Made by a program: the position numbers and the translations under genes | Notes under the pieces: generated by a model | Told to the model about the DNA's origin: nothing | What the model saw: the letters and a program-made list of their open reading frames with translations, nothing else | The model's database searches: none | DNA from: Thioclava sp. GXIMD4216 | Lineage (GTDB): Bacteria; Pseudomonadota; Alphaproteobacteria; Rhodobacterales; Rhodobacteraceae | Assembly: GCF_037949285.1 (NCBI RefSeq) | Contig: NZ_CP149928.1 | Location: 62,001-126,000 of the forward strand | Reading direction: 5' to 3' | DNA: 64,000 nt | Shown here: positions 39,416-48,051 of the stretch, piece by piece | How positions within the stretch are numbered: the stretch's first letter is position 1 | Layout of the letters: each line of letters opens with the position of its first letter

Positions 39416-40651
39416 ATGGACCCTGTTGCCCCGCGCGAGATGCTGGAGGTTGACGATACGTGGCTTGAAAACCCGCATCATCACGCATGGTTACGCGAGG
39501 ATGCCGAGCGGCAGCTGCGGTTTTTTCTGGCCTCGTTGAAGGGGCGCGGGCGGTTTGCGGTGCTGGACCATGCGGGGCAGCCGATCCCCGGCCCGCAAGA
39601 GCTGCACACCACCACGCGGCTGATCCATTCCTATAGTCTGGGCCTGTCGCTGGGCTTTGCCGAGGGCGCCGATATGGTGGATGCCGGTATGGGGTTTGTG
39701 TGGCGCGCGCACCGTGACGCCAAGCGCGGCGGGTTTTTCCATGCGGTGCGCTCGGGCGTGGCGGATGGCACGAAGAAGGCCTATGGCCATATGTTCGTGC
39801 TGCTGGCGGCGGCTTCGGCCAAGCGGGCAGGGCATCCCGAGGCGGACCGGCTTCTGGCCGATGTGGCCGAGGTGCTGGAGCAGCGTTTCTGGGATGAGGG
39901 CGCGGGGCTGTTTGTCGAGGACTGGTCGGAAGACTGGGCGCATCTGGACAAATATCGCGGTATGAATGCCAATATGCATGCCACCGAGGCGCATCTGGCG
40001 GCCTATGAGGCCACGGGCGAGGCGCTGTTTCTGGTGCGGGCGGGGCGGCTGATCGATGTGTTTATCCGCCGCATTGCTCCCCGGTATAACTGGCGGATTC
40101 CAGAGCATTATTCCGAGCGTTGGGAGGTGGATCGCGGCTATGAGGGCGATCCGGTGTTCCGGCCTGCAGGCACGACGCCCGGACATTCGGTGGAATGGGC
40201 GCGGCTGGTCTTGCAATATTGGGATCTGCGCGGGCGGGTCGATGAGGATTTGCCCGAGGCGGCGCGGTGTCTGGTGGAAGAGGCGCTCCGGCTGGCATGG
40301 GGGCGCAGGGGCGGTTTTGTCTATACGCTGGATTTCGACGGGCAGGTGGACCGTAACGCCCGCTATTGGTGGCCAGTATGTGAAGGGATCGGGGCGATAT
40401 CGGCGCTCCTGAAAACGGGTACCTTTGCGGGCGAGGAGTGGTATCGCAGGCTATGGGCCTTTGGGGAGGCGCATCTGGTGGATCAGGCGCGTGGCGGTTG
40501 GTATCCGGAACTCGGGGCGGATGATCGGCCCGTGGAGGGGCAGTTCAAGGGCAAGCCCGATATCTATCACGCGCTACAGGCCGATCTGCTCCCCTTGGCC
40601 AAGGGGGTCTCGCGGTTGCAGGACGGGCTGGAGGCCCGCCTGAAGGGCTAG
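39416..40651 (+). CDS. AGE family sugar epimerase/isomerase
   Basis: The 411-residue protein fits the N-acylglucosamine 2-epimerase superfamily, (alpha/alpha)6-barrel enzymes that include mannose isomerase and YihS. The conserved stretches are TTRLIHSYSLG, FHAVRSGVADGTKKAYGHMF, NANMHATEAHLAAYEATG and TTPGHSVEWARLVLQYWDL, with His residues of the active site. The start at 39416 is one base behind the rep stop, with GAGGTG as ribosome site, so it is translated from the rep message or reinitiates after it. Linkage to a replication gene is unusual. Confidence 0.85.
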   Translation: MDPVAPREMLEVDDTWLENPHHHAWLREDAERQLRFFLASLKGRGRFAVLDHAGQPIPGPQELHTTTRLIHSYSLGLSLGFAEGADMVDAGMGFVWRAHRDAKRGGFFHAVRSGVADGTKKAYGHMFVLLAAASAKRAGHPEADRLLADVAEVLEQRFWDEGAGLFVEDWSEDWAHLDKYRGMNANMHATEAHLAAYEATGEALFLVRAGRLIDVFIRRIAPRYNWRIPEHYSERWEVDRGYEGDPVFRPAGTTPGHSVEWARLVLQYWDLRGRVDEDLPEAARCLVEEALRLAWGRRGGFVYTLDFDGQVDRNARYWWPVCEGIGAISALLKTGTFAGEEWYRRLWAFGEAHLVDQARGGWYPELGADDRPVEGQFKGKPDIYHALQADLLPLAKGVSRLQDGLEARLKG

Positions 40652-40849
40652 GTCTCTTGGATTACAAAGTATATTCAATGTGTTATCTTTAACCTCTGGG
40701 GCTTTGTCGCCGTTTTGGGGCATTGTTGCGGTGGGGTGTTTCCCAAGGAGGGGTGCCGGCAGGGGCTTTGCGCCCTATCATGATGTGCAAGCCGCCTTGG
40801 GCCGGGCGGCGCAGGCCTCGGGCCGCAGCAATGGAAGGGGAAGACACGC

Positions 40850-41812
40850 ATGAACGACACAAGGGTGATGGTGCTGCGGCCTTTGCGTCCGCAGGCAATG
40901 GCACGGCTTGAGGCGGGATATCGGGTGCTGCGTGCCGATCTGGCCACGGATCGCGCGGCGTTTCTGGCGCGCGAGGGCGCGGGCTGTGCGGCCTTGGTGA
41001 CCGACGGGCATTGCAAGGTCACGCCCGATATTCTGGCGGCGCTGCCGGATCTGCGGATTGTGGCCTGTTCTTCGGCGGGGTTTGACGGGTTCGATCTGGA
41101 GGGCTTGGCACGGCGCGGGATTGCGCTGACCAATTCCAGCCCTGCGCTTTGCGATGATGTGGCCGATTGCGCGATCATGCTGATGCTCGGGGCCGCGCGT
41201 GGTCTGGTGGCGGGCGAGGCTTGGGTGCGCGAGGGGATCTGGGCGCGTCAGGGTCCGATGCCGCTGGGGCGCAGTCTGAAAGGCAAGGTGCTGGGGCTTG
41301 TCGGGCTTGGCACGATCGGTCTGGCGATCGCGGAGCGGGCGCAGGCGATGAAGATGGACCTGCGCTACTGGAACCGGCGCAAGAAGGCGGTGCCCTATAC
41401 CTATGTGCCCGTGCTGACCGATCTGGCCGCACAGGCCGATGTGCTGGTGGTGATTGTCGCCGGTGGTGCGGGCACGCGGCATCTGGTCGACGATGCGGTG
41501 ATCGAGGCGCTGGGGCCGGAGGGGCTGCTGATCAATGTGGCGCGCGGATCGGTGGTGGATGAGGCGGCGCTGGTTGCGGCATTGCGCGACGGGCGGTTGG
41601 GCCATGCGGGGCTTGATGTCTACGAGAATGAACCAGATCCTAACCCCGATCTGGTAGCGTTGCCCAATGTGACGCTCTATCCGCACCATGCCTCGGGCAC
41701 CGAAGAAACACGCGATGCGATGGCGGGGCTTGTGGTCGATAATCTGAATGCGCATTTCTCTGGCGCAGAACTGGTCAGTCCGGTCGATCTGGGCCGATAT
41801 GTGGAGACTTGA
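40850..41812 (+). CDS. D-2-hydroxyacid dehydrogenase
   Basis: The 320-residue protein has the Rossmann motif VGLGTIGLAIAERAQ near residue 150 and the catalytic Arg in NVARGSVVDE, Glu in YENEPD and His in YPHHASGT. Such enzymes reduce glyoxylate, hydroxypyruvate or other 2-oxoacids with NAD(P)H. It may act with the preceding sugar isomerase, but about 200 bases without a gene separate the two. The ATG follows GGAAGGGGAAG. Confidence 0.88.
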   Translation: MNDTRVMVLRPLRPQAMARLEAGYRVLRADLATDRAAFLAREGAGCAALVTDGHCKVTPDILAALPDLRIVACSSAGFDGFDLEGLARRGIALTNSSPALCDDVADCAIMLMLGAARGLVAGEAWVREGIWARQGPMPLGRSLKGKVLGLVGLGTIGLAIAERAQAMKMDLRYWNRRKKAVPYTYVPVLTDLAAQADVLVVIVAGGAGTRHLVDDAVIEALGPEGLLINVARGSVVDEAALVAALRDGRLGHAGLDVYENEPDPNPDLVALPNVTLYPHHASGTEETRDAMAGLVVDNLNAHFSGAELVSPVDLGRYVET

Positions 41813-41813
41813 T

Positions 41814-42839
41814 GTGCTGAAATATTTTTACTGGCCCTTCGCGATAACGGTGCTGGCGCTGGCAGGGGCCTTCGGCTTGGGGCTGCATTATAGCGCCACG
41901 CTGTCGGGGGCGTTCGGGTTCCTGCTGATCGGGGCGATTCTGGCCGTGCTGGAGATTTCGCTGTCTTTCGACAATGCGATCGTCAATGCCAACAAGCTGG
42001 AACAGATGTCCGAAAAATGGCGCAGGCGGTTTCTGACCTGGGGGATCGTGATTGCGGTCTTCGGGATGCGGGTGGTGTTTCCGCTGCTGATCGTCGTGGT
42101 GGCGGCGGGGATCGGCCCGCTTGAGGCGGTGCATCTGGCCGCCACGGAGCCTGCGCGCTATGCGGCGATCATCCACGGGGCGCATCTGCAGATTGCCGCT
42201 TTTGGCGGCGCGTTCCTGATGATGGTGGCGCTGAGCTATTTTGTCGATGCCGAGAAGGATGTTGACTGGATCACCGGAATCGAGCGCGGGTTGCGCCGGT
42301 TCGGGGCGGTGAAGGGCACGGAAATCGTGCTGGTCCTGCTGGTGATGATGGGCTTTTCCACCGCGTTGCCCGAAGCCTCGCAGGATGAGTTCCTGTTTGC
42401 GGCGGTGTTTGGCCTTGCGACCTTCCTCTGTGTCGAGCTGCTGGGGGCCTATCTGGACCGGCGCGAGGCGGCGGGCATGGTGGCCAAGGGCGGTTTGGGG
42501 GCGTTTCTCTATCTCGAGGTGCTGGATGCCAGCTTCAGTTTTGACGGGGTGATCGGGGCCTTCGCGCTGACCCAGAACCTGTTCCTGATCGCGATCGGGC
42601 TGGGGATCGGGGCGATGTATGTGCGCGCGATGACCCTGATGCTGGTCGAGCAGGGCACTCTGACCGAGTTCCGCTATCTTGAACACGGGGCGTTCTGGTC
42701 GATTCTCGTGCTGTCGGTGATCATGTTCGTGCAGACCCTGATGCCGATCCCCGAGCTGGTGACGGGGCTGCTGGGGGCAGGGTTTATCGGTTTGGCGCTG
42801 CTGTCTTCGGTGCGCTATAACCGGCGGGTGCGGGCCTGA
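41814..42839 (+). CDS. DUF475 family membrane protein (TerC-like)
   Basis: The 341-residue protein has eight to nine membrane segments and two SFDN/SFDG motifs (LSFDNAIVNANKL near residue 45 and ASFSFDGVIGAF near residue 240), as in DUF475 and TerC-type proteins, which have been linked to metal export or resistance. I chose the GTG at 41814, giving the family-like start LKYFYWPFAITV, behind GGAG at 8 bases; an ATG at 41799 is possible. It starts one base after the dehydrogenase stop. Confidence 0.82.
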   Translation: MLKYFYWPFAITVLALAGAFGLGLHYSATLSGAFGFLLIGAILAVLEISLSFDNAIVNANKLEQMSEKWRRRFLTWGIVIAVFGMRVVFPLLIVVVAAGIGPLEAVHLAATEPARYAAIIHGAHLQIAAFGGAFLMMVALSYFVDAEKDVDWITGIERGLRRFGAVKGTEIVLVLLVMMGFSTALPEASQDEFLFAAVFGLATFLCVELLGAYLDRREAAGMVAKGGLGAFLYLEVLDASFSFDGVIGAFALTQNLFLIAIGLGIGAMYVRAMTLMLVEQGTLTEFRYLEHGAFWSILVLSVIMFVQTLMPIPELVTGLLGAGFIGLALLSSVRYNRRVRA

Positions 42840-42856
42840 GCCCCCCCGAGGGGGGC
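42840..42856. terminator. Hairpin between convergent genes
   Basis: GCCCCCC, loop CGA and GGGGGGC form a 7-bp G/C stem in the 19-bp gap between the DUF475 and TRIC genes. Confidence 0.6.
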
Positions 42857-42858
42857 GC

Positions 42859-43473
42859 TTAGCCGCGATAGGAGGGCAGCGACAATCCGCGGGCAATGGC
42901 CAGTGCGCGCAGGATAAAGCCGAAGACGGCGGCCAGCGGCCCCGCGATGGCGAAGGGGCAACCGGCCAATGTCAGCACCACAAACCCCGCCGAGGCGGCG
43001 GCGGCGGCGGTGACATAGATTTCGGGGCGGATGATGATGGAGGGCTGGGCCGCCAGTACATCGCGGAAAATGCCGCCCGCACAGGCGGTAATCACCCCCA
43101 TGACCGCCGCTGTCAGCGGAGAGACCCCGAAGGCAAGCGCCTTTGCCGCACCATAGACCGAATAGGCCGCCAGCCCGACCGCATCGAACCAGTCGATCGC
43201 GCGTTCGTTCCAGAACCGTTTGGGCGTCTTCCAGACCGCGAAACTGACCACCAGACAGGTGGTCAGCACCCATGAATTATGCACCCAGAAGACCGGTGCG
43301 TTGATCAGAAGATCGCGCAATGTGCCGCCGCCGATTCCCGTGATGGACGCGAAAAAGGCAAAGGTTACAAGCGTTTGCTTGGCTTTTGCCGCAGCAAGTG
43401 CGCCCGAGGCGGCAAAAACGGCAATACCGGCAATATCCAGCCAGAACAGGGCGGAAGAGGCGAGCGGTGTCAT
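42859..43473 (-). CDS. Trimeric intracellular cation channel (TRIC) family protein
   Basis: The 204-residue membrane protein (formerly UPF0126, YadS-like) has about seven membrane segments in two similar halves, each with a Gly-rich kinked helix: GIGGGTLRDLL near residue 48 and CAGGIFRDVL near residue 134. These form a potassium-permeable channel in studied prokaryotic relatives. The ATG at 43473 follows GGAG by 6 bases; an ATG nine codons upstream is less supported. Confidence 0.88.
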   Translation of the reverse strand: MTPLASSALFWLDIAGIAVFAASGALAAAKAKQTLVTFAFFASITGIGGGTLRDLLINAPVFWVHNSWVLTTCLVVSFAVWKTPKRFWNERAIDWFDAVGLAAYSVYGAAKALAFGVSPLTAAVMGVITACAGGIFRDVLAAQPSIIIRPEIYVTAAAAASAGFVVLTLAGCPFAIAGPLAAVFGFILRALAIARGLSLPSYRG

Positions 43474-43729
43474 AACGGGCTCCGATAGGGTGGCGGGCAC
43501 TTCGGGCTGGCATGTAATCCGGAATCGGGTGTTTTTAAATAGCCTATTTGTTGCTCTTTTGCGGTTACTTTACGGGCAAAATTTCGTGCGTCTGGTCTGT
43601 GGCGTATTTCGGGGGCGCGTCGTGGTCTGCCTTCGCAGGTTGCGTGCCGCGCGGGCGGAGTGGAATCGCGCTTGCGTCGTCCGGCGGCCTCATCGACACT
43701 GCGGTATCTTTTCCGGTTTCAGGACACTT

Positions 43730-44092
43730 ATGATGATCGATTTTCAAAGCTTTCCCGATGCGCTGACCACGGATCTGGGCGCGTTCAGCCCGCTGGAAGG
43801 GGCGCTGACCGAGGGGATGAGCGAGGCCGCCAAAACGCTCTGGAGCAGTGCGGACGGACGGGTGGAGCTGGGCCTTTGGGCGTGCACTGCGGGCCAGTTC
43901 GAGCTGGAGATGGAGGGCGGGTCGGAATTCTGCCATTTTCTGCAGGGCCGCCTGAGGGTGGTCCAGCCCGATGGTCGCCATACCGAATATGGTCCGGGCG
44001 ATGCGCTGATGATGCCCTTGGGGTGGCGTGGCCGCTGGGAGGTTCTGGAGCCGATCCGCAAGATCTACATGTATGATTACAAGCAGGCCTGA
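43730..44092 (+). CDS. Cupin domain protein (Cupin_3/DUF861 type)
   Basis: The 120-residue protein has a single cupin barrel: ELGLWACTAGQFELEM, EFCHFLQGRLRVV and GDALMMPLGWRGRWEVLEP. The residues GLWACTAG and the missing His pair suggest the DUF861 subgroup, in which metal binding is often reduced. Two ATGs (43730 and 43733) share the AGGA site upstream. The role is unknown. It is convergent with the HI0933-type flavoprotein gene. Confidence 0.75.
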   Translation: MMIDFQSFPDALTTDLGAFSPLEGALTEGMSEAAKTLWSSADGRVELGLWACTAGQFELEMEGGSEFCHFLQGRLRVVQPDGRHTEYGPGDALMMPLGWRGRWEVLEPIRKIYMYDYKQA

Positions 44093-44190
44093 TGGTCGGG
44101 CGGGGTCGGCAGGCTGCGGTCTGGCGGACGGGAGACCGCAGCCTGCGGCCCGTCCCCCGTCCTTCGTTCCCCGTTCGCGTGGAAGCCGGT

Positions 44191-45378
44191 CTAGGCCTTG
44201 CCTGCGGCAAAGCCCGAGGCCCAGGCCCACTGGAAGTTGTAACCGCCCAGCCAGCCGGTGACATCGACCACTTCCCCGACAAAGAAGAGGCCGGGTTGGG
44301 ATTTGGCTTCCATGGTTTTGGCGTCGAGGTCTTTGGTGGAGACCCCGCCAAGCGTGACTTCCGCCGTGCGGTAGCCCTCGGAGCCCACCGGTTTGATCTG
44401 CCATTGATGGACATAGGTGGCGAGGTGCTCGAGTTTGGCGTTATTTTGGTCGGCCAGACGGCCCTGCAGGCCCGACTCGGCCACCGCCAGCGCCGCGATC
44501 TTCTCGGGGAGCCATCGGGCCAGCGCGTTATGCAGCGCCATGCGCCCTTTCTCCTGACGTTGATCCGCGAGCAGTCGGGCGATGTTCTGGCCCGGCAGGA
44601 GGTCGAGGGTGAGCGGGTCTCCGTCGCGCCAGTAGCTCGAGATCTGCAGGATGGCGGGGCCCGAGAGGCCGCGATGGGTGAAGAGCAGATCCTCGTCGAA
44701 GCGGGTCTTATTGTGCTGGATGGTGACGGGGATCGCGGTGCCGGCCAGCGGTTTGGTTTTCACCAGCTCTTGTTCCGCGAAGGTGAGCGGTACGAGGGCA
44801 GGGCGGGTTTCGGTGAGCGAGAGGCCGAATTGCGCGGCGATCTTGTAGCCGATGCCGGTGGCGCCCATTTTGGGGATGGATTTGCCGCCCGTGGCGATGA
44901 CGAGCTTGGGGGCTGTCAGGAGGCCTTGCGAGGTGGTGACGTGGAAGTCGGTGCCCTCGCGGGTGATGGTCTCGACGGTGGTGTCGAGGCTGAGCGTGCC
45001 ACCGGCCTCGCGCAGGTCGCGGGTGAGCATGTCGACGATCTGCGAGGCCTTGCCGTCACAGAAGAGCTGGCCTTTGTGTTTCTCGTGCCAAGCGATGCCC
45101 GCGCGGTCGAGGCGTGTGATGAAGTCCTGCGGGCTGTAGCGCGAGAGTGCCGAGAGGGCAAAGCGCGGGTTTTGCGACAGGAATCGGTCGCGCGCGGTCA
45201 GATGGTCGAGCTCGCGATTCGTGAAATTGCACCGGCCACCGCCGGAGATTCGGATTTTTTCCCCCGGTCTTGCGGTATGATCGATCAGGCAGACCGACCT
45301 TCCGCTACGTCCGGTTTCGATTGCGGCCATCAGGCCTGCGGCGCCAGCGCCAATGATTATTGCGTCAAATCTCATCAT
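44191..45378 (-). CDS. HI0933 family flavoprotein (YhiN/BaiN-like)
   Basis: The 395-residue FAD protein has the dinucleotide motif IIIGAGAAGLMAAIE at the N-terminus, the family hallmark ISGGGRCNFTN near residue 45 and GGKSIPKMGATGIGY. The C-terminal GGYNFQWAWASGFAAGKA is typical. Relatives include BaiN, proposed to reduce bile acids, but most members have no defined substrate. AGGGAAG precedes ATGs at 45378 and 45375; either could be used. Confidence 0.88.
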   Translation of the reverse strand: MMRFDAIIIGAGAAGLMAAIETGRSGRSVCLIDHTARPGEKIRISGGGRCNFTNRELDHLTARDRFLSQNPRFALSALSRYSPQDFITRLDRAGIAWHEKHKGQLFCDGKASQIVDMLTRDLREAGGTLSLDTTVETITREGTDFHVTTSQGLLTAPKLVIATGGKSIPKMGATGIGYKIAAQFGLSLTETRPALVPLTFAEQELVKTKPLAGTAIPVTIQHNKTRFDEDLLFTHRGLSGPAILQISSYWRDGDPLTLDLLPGQNIARLLADQRQEKGRMALHNALARWLPEKIAALAVAESGLQGRLADQNNAKLEHLATYVHQWQIKPVGSEGYRTAEVTLGGVSTKDLDAKTMEAKSQPGLFFVGEVVDVTGWLGGYNFQWAWASGFAAGKA

Positions 45379-45483
45379 GCGATCTTCCCTGCACGAAAGT
45401 TTGGGCGGCGACAAATCTTTTCTGATTTTTCCTCTTGCACCCTCCGAGCGGCTTGGCTAAAAGCCCCCTCACTGACAGAGAGT

Positions 45484-45558
45484 TGGGGCGTAGCCAAGTG
45501 GTAAGGCACCGGTTTTTGGTACCGCGCACCGTAGGTTCGAATCCTACCGCCCCAGCCA
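45484..45558 (+). tRNA. tRNA-Gln (anticodon TTG)
   Basis: The acceptor arms TGGGGCG and CGCCCCA pair perfectly, followed by G and an encoded CCA. The T arm reads GTAGGTTCGAATCCTAC. The anticodon loop TTTTGGT, flanked by CCGGT and ACCGC, gives TTG at 45516-45518; the outermost anticodon-stem pair is a C-C mismatch. Old and new transposon remnants begin just downstream. Confidence 0.95.
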
Positions 45559-45567
45559 ACTCCTTCC

Positions 45568-45648
45568 TGTTGTGTCCAGTCCGGTATGAATTTGGGTTTA
45601 TCCGGCCCAAGTTTGGGATTTGTCCGGGGAAGACTTGGGATTGAGCTT
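45568..45648. repeat. Probable end of an old Tn7/Tn5053-like element
   Basis: TGTTGTGTCC starts 10 bases after tRNA-Gln and resembles the TGTTGGACCC end of the younger transposon. Three related blocks follow with a period of about 21 bases: TTTGGGTTTATCCGG (45591), TTTGGGATTTGTCCGG (45612) and CTTGGGATTGAGC (45634). Such phased blocks are what a TnsB/TniA transposase binds. The matching far end is not in the window. Confidence 0.45.
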
Positions 45649-45754
45649 CTGGAGCCGACCGGAACATGCTCTCCCGACCCTATCAAGCTTCGAAACTGCG
45701 GGAAGAAAAACTGGCGCACTGATCGTGCGACGGAACCGCGCTCTCTGGCATAAG

Positions 45755-45783
45755 AAAAAGCCCCGTGCTGAGATCAGCACGGG
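45755..45783 (-). terminator. Terminator of the old tniQ remnant
   Basis: On the minus strand CCCGTGCTG, loop ATCT and CAGCACGGG form a 9-bp stem followed by GCTTTTTCTT. It is 29 bases past the stop of the tniQ remnant. Confidence 0.85.
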
Positions 45784-45811
45784 ACTTTGGTATTTCTGAA
45801 TTTCCGAAAAG

Positions 45812-46299
45812 TCAGTCTGAGGCTGCGGCCATCTCGTTGCGGGCCTCCGCGTTGATCTGCAGGAGCGCGTGGGTGGGGTAGAATGGCAGATCGCCCAACT
45901 CCGGCGCGAAGCCCAGGCCCCGCGACCGCGCCAGGTAGCGTATCTCGGTGCCGGTCAGCCCGGTTTGCCGCGCTGCGACCTTCACCGACATGTACTTGGC
46001 TTGGAAGACTTTCATGGCATCCCATGGGATCAGGATCCGTCGTGGAACCACGGAGTCGACCGCAAGAGAATAGCTCGGGAGGCATCCGGTATAGCGTAAT
46101 TTCCGGATCGAAGCCTCGTTGACGCCCAGTGCGAGTTGCGCCTCTCTCAGCGTCAGATCGCGCACGTTCGATTGCTCCAGAGCCTGGACCAGATCGGTCG
46201 GGTTCAGGCGCAGGCCGAGGACGCCGGATTCACGATACGTCAAAACGGCGGATGCCAGGCGACCCTCGCTCAGCAGCCGGGTGACATGGTGCAGAGTGC
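45812..46299 (-). pseudogene. C-terminal remnant of an old tniQ-like gene
   Basis: About 162 codons remain. The first part (HHVTRLLSEGRLASAVLTYR, then LRLNPTDLVQAL and LTLREAQLALGV) aligns with the C-terminal part of the intact TniQ at 46503-48041 (FLGHLKRGY, VFDPEEIQAL, LSEASYFL). The remnant continues with two helix-turn-helix-like blocks. An open frame runs on to 46408, but those 36 extra codons are the end of the younger transposon. A few codons of the same gene (QDQAIAAADCT) lie on the other side at 58701-58739. Confidence 0.75.
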
Positions 46300-46411
46300 T
46301 GTTGGACCCATTAGTAATTGTCCATTGAGACTTTTTGATGCGCCATAAGCTATTGAAATTATACATCCTAAAATGCCGGCTTCTGCACTGAGGCCACCAT
46401 TTGTCCATTTT
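46300..46411. repeat. Left transposon end with TniA-binding repeats
   Basis: The terminal TGTTGGACCC is followed by TTGTCCATT at 46318-46326 and TTGTCCATTTT at 46401-46411. The right end has the same 9-mer, inverted, twice. These are the expected binding sites of the transposase. Confidence 0.85.
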
Positions 46412-46440
46412 ACACAGAGAAAATGGCCATCGAAAGTTCA

Positions 46441-46467
46441 GAAAAAAATGCCGCCCGAAGGCGGCAT
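46441..46467 (-). terminator. Rho-independent terminator after tniQ
   Basis: On the minus strand ATGCCGCC, the tetraloop TTCG and GGCGGCAT form an 8-bp stem followed by seven Ts. It ends the tniABQ transcript just inside the left transposon end. Confidence 0.92.
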
Positions 46468-46502
46468 GATCTGGGTTTCAAAGGAACGTCGAGTTCTGTG
46501 GG

Positions 46503-48041
46503 TCAGCTAATCAGGAAATACGAGGCTTCGGAGAGACCGGGCGGAGGGGATTCGGCCAGCGCCTGGATTTCCTCCGGATCGAATACCAGCGCTGCAAACC
46601 CGTGTGCGCCGGACACCCGATAGCCCCGTTTCAGATGGCCGAGGAACATCACTTCGAGGATAAACTTCGCCTCGGCGCGGGATTTTTCGGCAGCCCTGGA
46701 GAGATAGGCGAAGCCTTTTGGCACCTCTTCAACCAACGGAAATCTCGCCTCCAGAAGCCGAAGGATCGGCTTCACCCTTTGGCCGTTGACGGCTTTGCCG
46801 ATTTTGCTGGCGAGCGCATATTGCCCCCGAACGAGCTGCAACTGGCCGATCTCGATAAGCAGCTCGACGAGCGCATGGGAAGCCCCAAGCATGGTCAGCA
46901 GGCAAGAGACGGGAACGGCATGTTTCACGATGTCGATCAAATCGCGCGCGACCGTGTAGTCGACCACCAGCCGATTGCTGCGCTGCGCGACGTCCTCAGC
47001 GTCCAACAGCCCCGCCATCTGCAGGACATCGCGCATCGTTCCCGCATCAACACCTTCCGCCCTTGCGATCGACGCGACGCTGCTCAGGTGGGGATCTGTG
47101 ACCGGCTTACCCAGAAGCATCTGCCCCTTGCTGAGCGGGGTGGTCTCGACGATCACATCGCGAAGAATATCCCGAATAGGCTCCGGATTCTGGGTTGGTC
47201 GGTGGCTGGACAACCACGTATGGAGCATGCCGAAGACCGCGCGAGGTGCTGCGCGCTTGCCTCTGGAGGACGTGACGCGCGCCATAAGATTCTGACGGAT
47301 CGCCGCGCCGCCACTCAAGACGATGGGCCAACCTGCACGCCCGGCTGCATCCCACATATCCTGGCTCATCTCCGAGGCTTTCATCTTCGGGCCGAAGAGA
47401 TCGAGCGCACCCAGCATTTCTGTCGCCCGTACAGCCTGGTCGATATCCTGACCATCCAACCATGCGGGCCCTGCGATATGCTCCAGACGCGCGGCAACGT
47501 AGGCCTGCAGCGGGGAGACCGTGCGCACCACATCGCGCACTTGCTGCCCGGCAACATCCAGGGCCGTCACGGCCTGAAGCGCGCCTGCGAGATTGTCCCA
47601 CGTCCCCGCGCAGAGGTCACGGAGCGCGATCCCGTGAACCGCGCAGGTCCTGACCGGCGCCAGTTTCCAGAGGAGGCGATGACGCAGTGCGGCATTGGAA
47701 TATCGCGCCTCGGCCATATCTTTGCTGAGACAGGCGGGACAGACGCGGGTGACTGGACCGCAGGTGAAGGCGGCAGCGAAGTCGAGCCCGCGCAACCGGT
47801 AGCGCCGAGGACCAACAGCGGAGATCGTATTGCGCAGGACCGCCGCAGGATCATGCCCCGCCTTCTCGCAAAGGCGCCGAACTGCCTGCTCGTCGCCGCG
47901 GGCAAGCGCTACAAGCGGAATGCCAAGGTCCTGCAGAAACGCCGGAACAGGGCCGCGCGTATGGAAGGCGGCCTGCCGCACCGCCCAAGACAAAGGCGTC
48001 TCATCATCAATGAAGGGCAGCATGGGGAAAAGCGTGGTCAT
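46503..48041 (-). CDS. tniQ: TniQ family target-selection protein
   Basis: The 512-residue protein has an N-terminal TniQ region (MLPFIDDETPLSWAVRQAAF) and a zinc-binding block with CPACL at about residue 100 and a C..H pair in RTCAVHGIALRDLC, as in TniQ/TnsD proteins that choose the insertion site. It ends at LSEASYFLIS, where the older paralogue at 45812-46299 continues for more than 90 residues; so the C-terminal DNA-binding part may be shortened. I chose the ATG at 48041 (GAGGGCAG upstream), 10 bases behind tniB. Confidence 0.85.
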   Translation of the reverse strand: MTTLFPMLPFIDDETPLSWAVRQAAFHTRGPVPAFLQDLGIPLVALARGDEQAVRRLCEKAGHDPAAVLRNTISAVGPRRYRLRGLDFAAAFTCGPVTRVCPACLSKDMAEARYSNAALRHRLLWKLAPVRTCAVHGIALRDLCAGTWDNLAGALQAVTALDVAGQQVRDVVRTVSPLQAYVAARLEHIAGPAWLDGQDIDQAVRATEMLGALDLFGPKMKASEMSQDMWDAAGRAGWPIVLSGGAAIRQNLMARVTSSRGKRAAPRAVFGMLHTWLSSHRPTQNPEPIRDILRDVIVETTPLSKGQMLLGKPVTDPHLSSVASIARAEGVDAGTMRDVLQMAGLLDAEDVAQRSNRLVVDYTVARDLIDIVKHAVPVSCLLTMLGASHALVELLIEIGQLQLVRGQYALASKIGKAVNGQRVKPILRLLEARFPLVEEVPKGFAYLSRAAEKSRAEAKFILEVMFLGHLKRGYRVSGAHGFAALVFDPEEIQALAESPPPGLSEASYFLIS

Positions 48042-48051
48042 GAAACTGCCC

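Noticed and set aside
45435..45644. Open frames running across the tRNA-Gln gene on both strands.
   Set aside because: They overlap a well-formed tRNA and have no ribosome sites or similarity.
45812..46408. A 198-codon open frame taken as an intact gene.
   Set aside because: Its first 36 codons are the left transposon end (terminal repeat and TTGTCCATT blocks); only the part up to 46299 aligns with TniQ.
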